Translations under genes and position numbers: made by a program
Shown here: positions 61,193-64,000 of the stretch, piece after piece
How positions within the stretch are numbered: position 1 is the first letter of the stretch
Layout: each line of letters opens with the position of its first letter
From: Terebella lapidaria
Lineage: Eukaryota > Annelida > Polychaeta > Terebellida > Terebellidae
DNA: 64,000 nucleotides
Reading direction: 5' to 3'
Assembly: GCA_949152475.1 (NCBI GenBank)
Contig: OX424555.1
Coordinates: forward strand, 72,803,499-72,867,498
Notes under the pieces: generated by a model
Told to the model about the DNA's origin: nothing
What the model saw: the letters and a program-made list of their open reading frames with translations, nothing else
Databases searched by the model: none

Positions 61193-62415
61193 TATTCGAT
61201 TGAATTGTAGACGAGCAGTCGGGTGAAATCTGAAGTCTAAGTTCGCGTTAACGAAAATTCAATTCAAACGAAAATGTTCTTCACTAATTTGGGGAATGTT
61301 GTTTTGGGAATCCGATCCGTGGTATTCTAGTATCTCATTATCAAAAGAGTGGGAGTCAATTATTAGGAGTAACCAACTTCTTTCAGAAACATTTATCAAT
61401 ATGAATAACTTTCCACTCAGCCAGTCCATTACAGTCCATTTACAGAACAGAACATAATCATCGCACACAACTATCAGGAAGCACCACATATTAGTAATGG
61501 CACAACGCACACACTTGTCTTCCTGTGGGAATGCAAATCCAGTGAGATGGTTTGTGGTCTCAAGTATCTGTGGCTGGTAGGTTTTTCACATGTTCCATGT
61601 ATTGTTCACGGCTCTCTGCCAACAATATCACCCATCTTATCCGATAATTATACCTGCCTGATGCTGCGATGGAATCTGCAGGTTTTTTTTTGCTTTCAGT
61701 GGCACCATGGTATGCACACAGACATGCGAGTCTATTATTGTGCATGTGTTATGCAAGGTTCTTTCATACAAGTCCCTATTTCGAACAGGCAAGATAGCAA
61801 ATTGAGCTGAGATTGAGTTGTTGATTCTAATCATCTCAAATGAAATCGGACGTGTTATGGAGTGACATGGAGTGATGTTCATGGAGTTACATCTCCCCTC
61901 ACGAACGCAAATACCTCCCAACCATCGCTGCTCATCCATTATGGCTTCCTAGTTGAAACTAATTAATATTTTTGCCACACTCCAGACCAAACTGAGAGAA
62001 GCCTTAATCGAGACTTTTTTCTGGTACAAACGCTGCTTGAATCGTAAAGTTGGTCTATAGCAAAAGAACAATGATGCTGAAAAAAATGAGGTATTGTATT
62101 CAAGGTTATTTTCTGTTTTCAATTAAGTTTTTTTCAAATAAACAACATCTACTTCAACATGAAGTTCCTGAGGGTTGAATAAACATATGGTCATATTATA
62201 ATAACTATTGTCTGAGGAACAGTAATACTACAAACATGTCCAAGTATAAATAACAAAATTTAACTTTTAATAAGTTTAAAATGAGCTGAATGAAATGATC
62301 TCTAATTACAGTATTTCTATGCATATATAGATCAATATGTTTGAAACTTAAGTATGGACCCAATAGGTCTAATAGACTATTCGACGACAGTTTTATCATA
62401 AAGCCATCAATCATT
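61193..62415. other. Intergenic DNA, nothing recognised
   Basis: Single-copy sequence between two repeat elements. The frames at 61259-61939 overlap on both strands and resemble no known protein. Confidence 0.45.
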
Positions 62416-63874
62416 AGCTTACCGGCCCTTTGGGCCGATAAGCTATTATCGTGGTTTTTCGTCCGTCGTCCGTCCGTCGTCCGTCGTCCGTCCGGGTCTG
62501 TAACTTTTTTTTGGCATGATGAATTTCCCCATAAATTTGTCAGAACATACCTTAGGCCAATATCTAAAAACGTTTTTTAAATTGTTTTGATTGAATCGTT
62601 TTTGCCGATTTGGCGGCCATTTTTGACGAAAAATTGCCTATTTTGGACTTTGGTGGCCATTTTCTCAAAAACTGTCTGATCAGTTTTGAGATTTTGTTTC
62701 AAAACATTCCTCTCATGTACCTCTATGACATGTATAAGTTTCGTTGCCCTTGAATCGCCGGTCTGCGTGTGGCGGCCATTTTGATTTTTTGACGGGTCGG
62801 CGAAATAAAAAATTTTTCCCAAATCAAGTCACTAGTCTTTTTGAGCCATTTCCAGCAAAAAAAAATAAATTTTTTTTTTGACCATTGAAATTTTTTGGGA
62901 TTTAAAAAATTTCACCCAATTTTTCCTTCATAATGGGAGCTATGCAGAGTAATCTCATAGAACACTTCAAGATAGAGCCTAAGTATTGGCACATTCAAAT
63001 GGGAAATCATATATTGCGGTTTGAGTGGTGACCTTGAATTTGACCTTCAATGACCTTGAAAGGTCAAAACGACCTTTTTTGTCGAAAAAAGGATGAATTT
63101 TGCCTTTGGTGGCCATTTTCTCGAAATCTATTCAGACAGTTTTCCTCAAAATCATGTATAAGATTCTCCTTATGTACCTTTGTGATGTGTATAAATTTTG
63201 TTGCCTTTGAAATGACGGTCTGCGTCGGGCGGCCATTTTGATTTTTTGACGAGTCGGCAAAAAAAAAATTTTTTGTCCCAAATCGAGTCAATATTCGTTT
63301 TGAGCCATTTCCAGCAAAAAAAAAAAAATTTTTTTTTTTGGTCATTGAAAATTGTTTTGGACTTTGAAAATTTCACCCAACTTTCCTTCATAATGGGAGA
63401 GTAATCTCATAGAACACTTCAAGATAGAGCCTAACTATTGGCACATTCAAATGGGAAATAATATACTGCGGTTTGAGTGGTGACCTTAAATTTAACCTTC
63501 AATGACCTTGAAAGGTCAAAACGACCTGTTTTGTCGAAAAAACAATGAATTTTGCCTTTGGTGATCATTTTCTCGAAATCTATTCAGACAGTTTTCCTCA
63601 AAATCATGTATAAAATTATCCTTACGTACCTTTGTGATGTGTATAAGTTTTGTTGCCTTTGAATCGACTGTCTGTGAAAATTTGTCATTAACGAAAAAAA
63701 TCTTTCAACATGTAACTTGATTTCGTATTAAAGTCCATACAGAAAATGTGTTTCTATCAACATTTACGACATGTTTTAACATATAGATTTTAACATCAGT
63801 GTAACAATTTATATGTATTCAGTATTCCACGCAATTCACATGATTGCCGGTAAGCTACAGCACCCTTGGTGCTA
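62416..63874 (+). mobile_element. Helentron-like family B element, apparently end to end
   Basis: The 5' hairpin has arms AGCTTACCGGCCC and GGGCCGATAAGCT, followed by a GTCCGTCGTCCGTC microsatellite. The body has two tandem copies of a module of about 470 bp (GGTGGCCATTTTCTCGAAAT, CATAATGGGAG, GACCTTGAAAGGTCAAAACG; compare 62900-63240 with 63380-63660). The 3' end is TTGCCGGTAAGCT, AC, hairpin AGCACC-CTT-GGTGCT, and A at 63874. No coding capacity; the frames are repeat by-products. Confidence 0.8.
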
Positions 63875-64000
63875 TGTTTTCAATAGTATGATCATACAAG
63901 AAAACAACTAAAAGTTGATATTGGAGCATTTCATACTGAGTGCCATGATAAGCTTTGCAAGGATTCCTGGAAACTAGTATGTCCATGTGTTTGTATCTGA

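Overview
This window looks like non-coding-rich nuclear DNA of an invertebrate animal, most likely a marine lophotrochozoan (mollusc, brachiopod or similar). That placement is an inference. It rests on a metazoan type-II Golgi glycosyltransferase, a galaxin-like secreted protein with a normal GT-AG intron, and dense minisatellite-bearing non-autonomous transposons like those well known in bivalves. No bacterial operon, viral gene or intact transposase or reverse transcriptase is visible.

Only two host genes can be supported. At 2814-3998 (+) there is a single-exon GT31 beta-1,3-galactosyltransferase-like enzyme. At 10872-17254 (-) there is a two-exon, cysteine-pair-rich, galaxin-like extracellular protein. 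Its signal-peptide exon (17182-17254) joins in matching phase to an 843-codon second exon (10872-13402) that carries a threonine-rich, mucin-like insert.

The rest is repeats and quiet intergenic DNA. Helentron-like (rolling-circle, HINE-type) non-autonomous elements fill 1-832, 1640-2487, 6770-10632, 13620-14300, 36391-37522, 49938-61192 and 62416-63874. I distinguish four families (A-D, names mine). They share no terminal sequence but have the same end design: a 5' hairpin, the second arm of that hairpin repeated near the 3' end, then 1-3 bases and a terminal 3' hairpin, all inserted at T-T. Families A and C carry satellite cores of 134 bp and 147 bp, both full of nuclear-receptor half-sites. 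In 49938-61192 one C element holds two A copies, one D copy and a 973-bp higher-order repeat in three near-identical copies.

A second group, at 1-1.5 kb and 18-42 kb, is foldback/MITE-type: a TTAA-flanked MITE, a hAT-type MITE, three TA-flanked elements whose interiors are made of 12-25 bp self-complementary repeats, other foldbacks, and a perfect 88-bp palindrome. Beneath these, 25-43 kb is an old tandem segmental duplication with a period of about 7-7.7 kb, possibly holding decayed exons. The stretches 4.0-6.7, 14.3-17.1, 45.3-47.8, 48.2-49.9 and 61.2-62.4 kb show nothing I can name.
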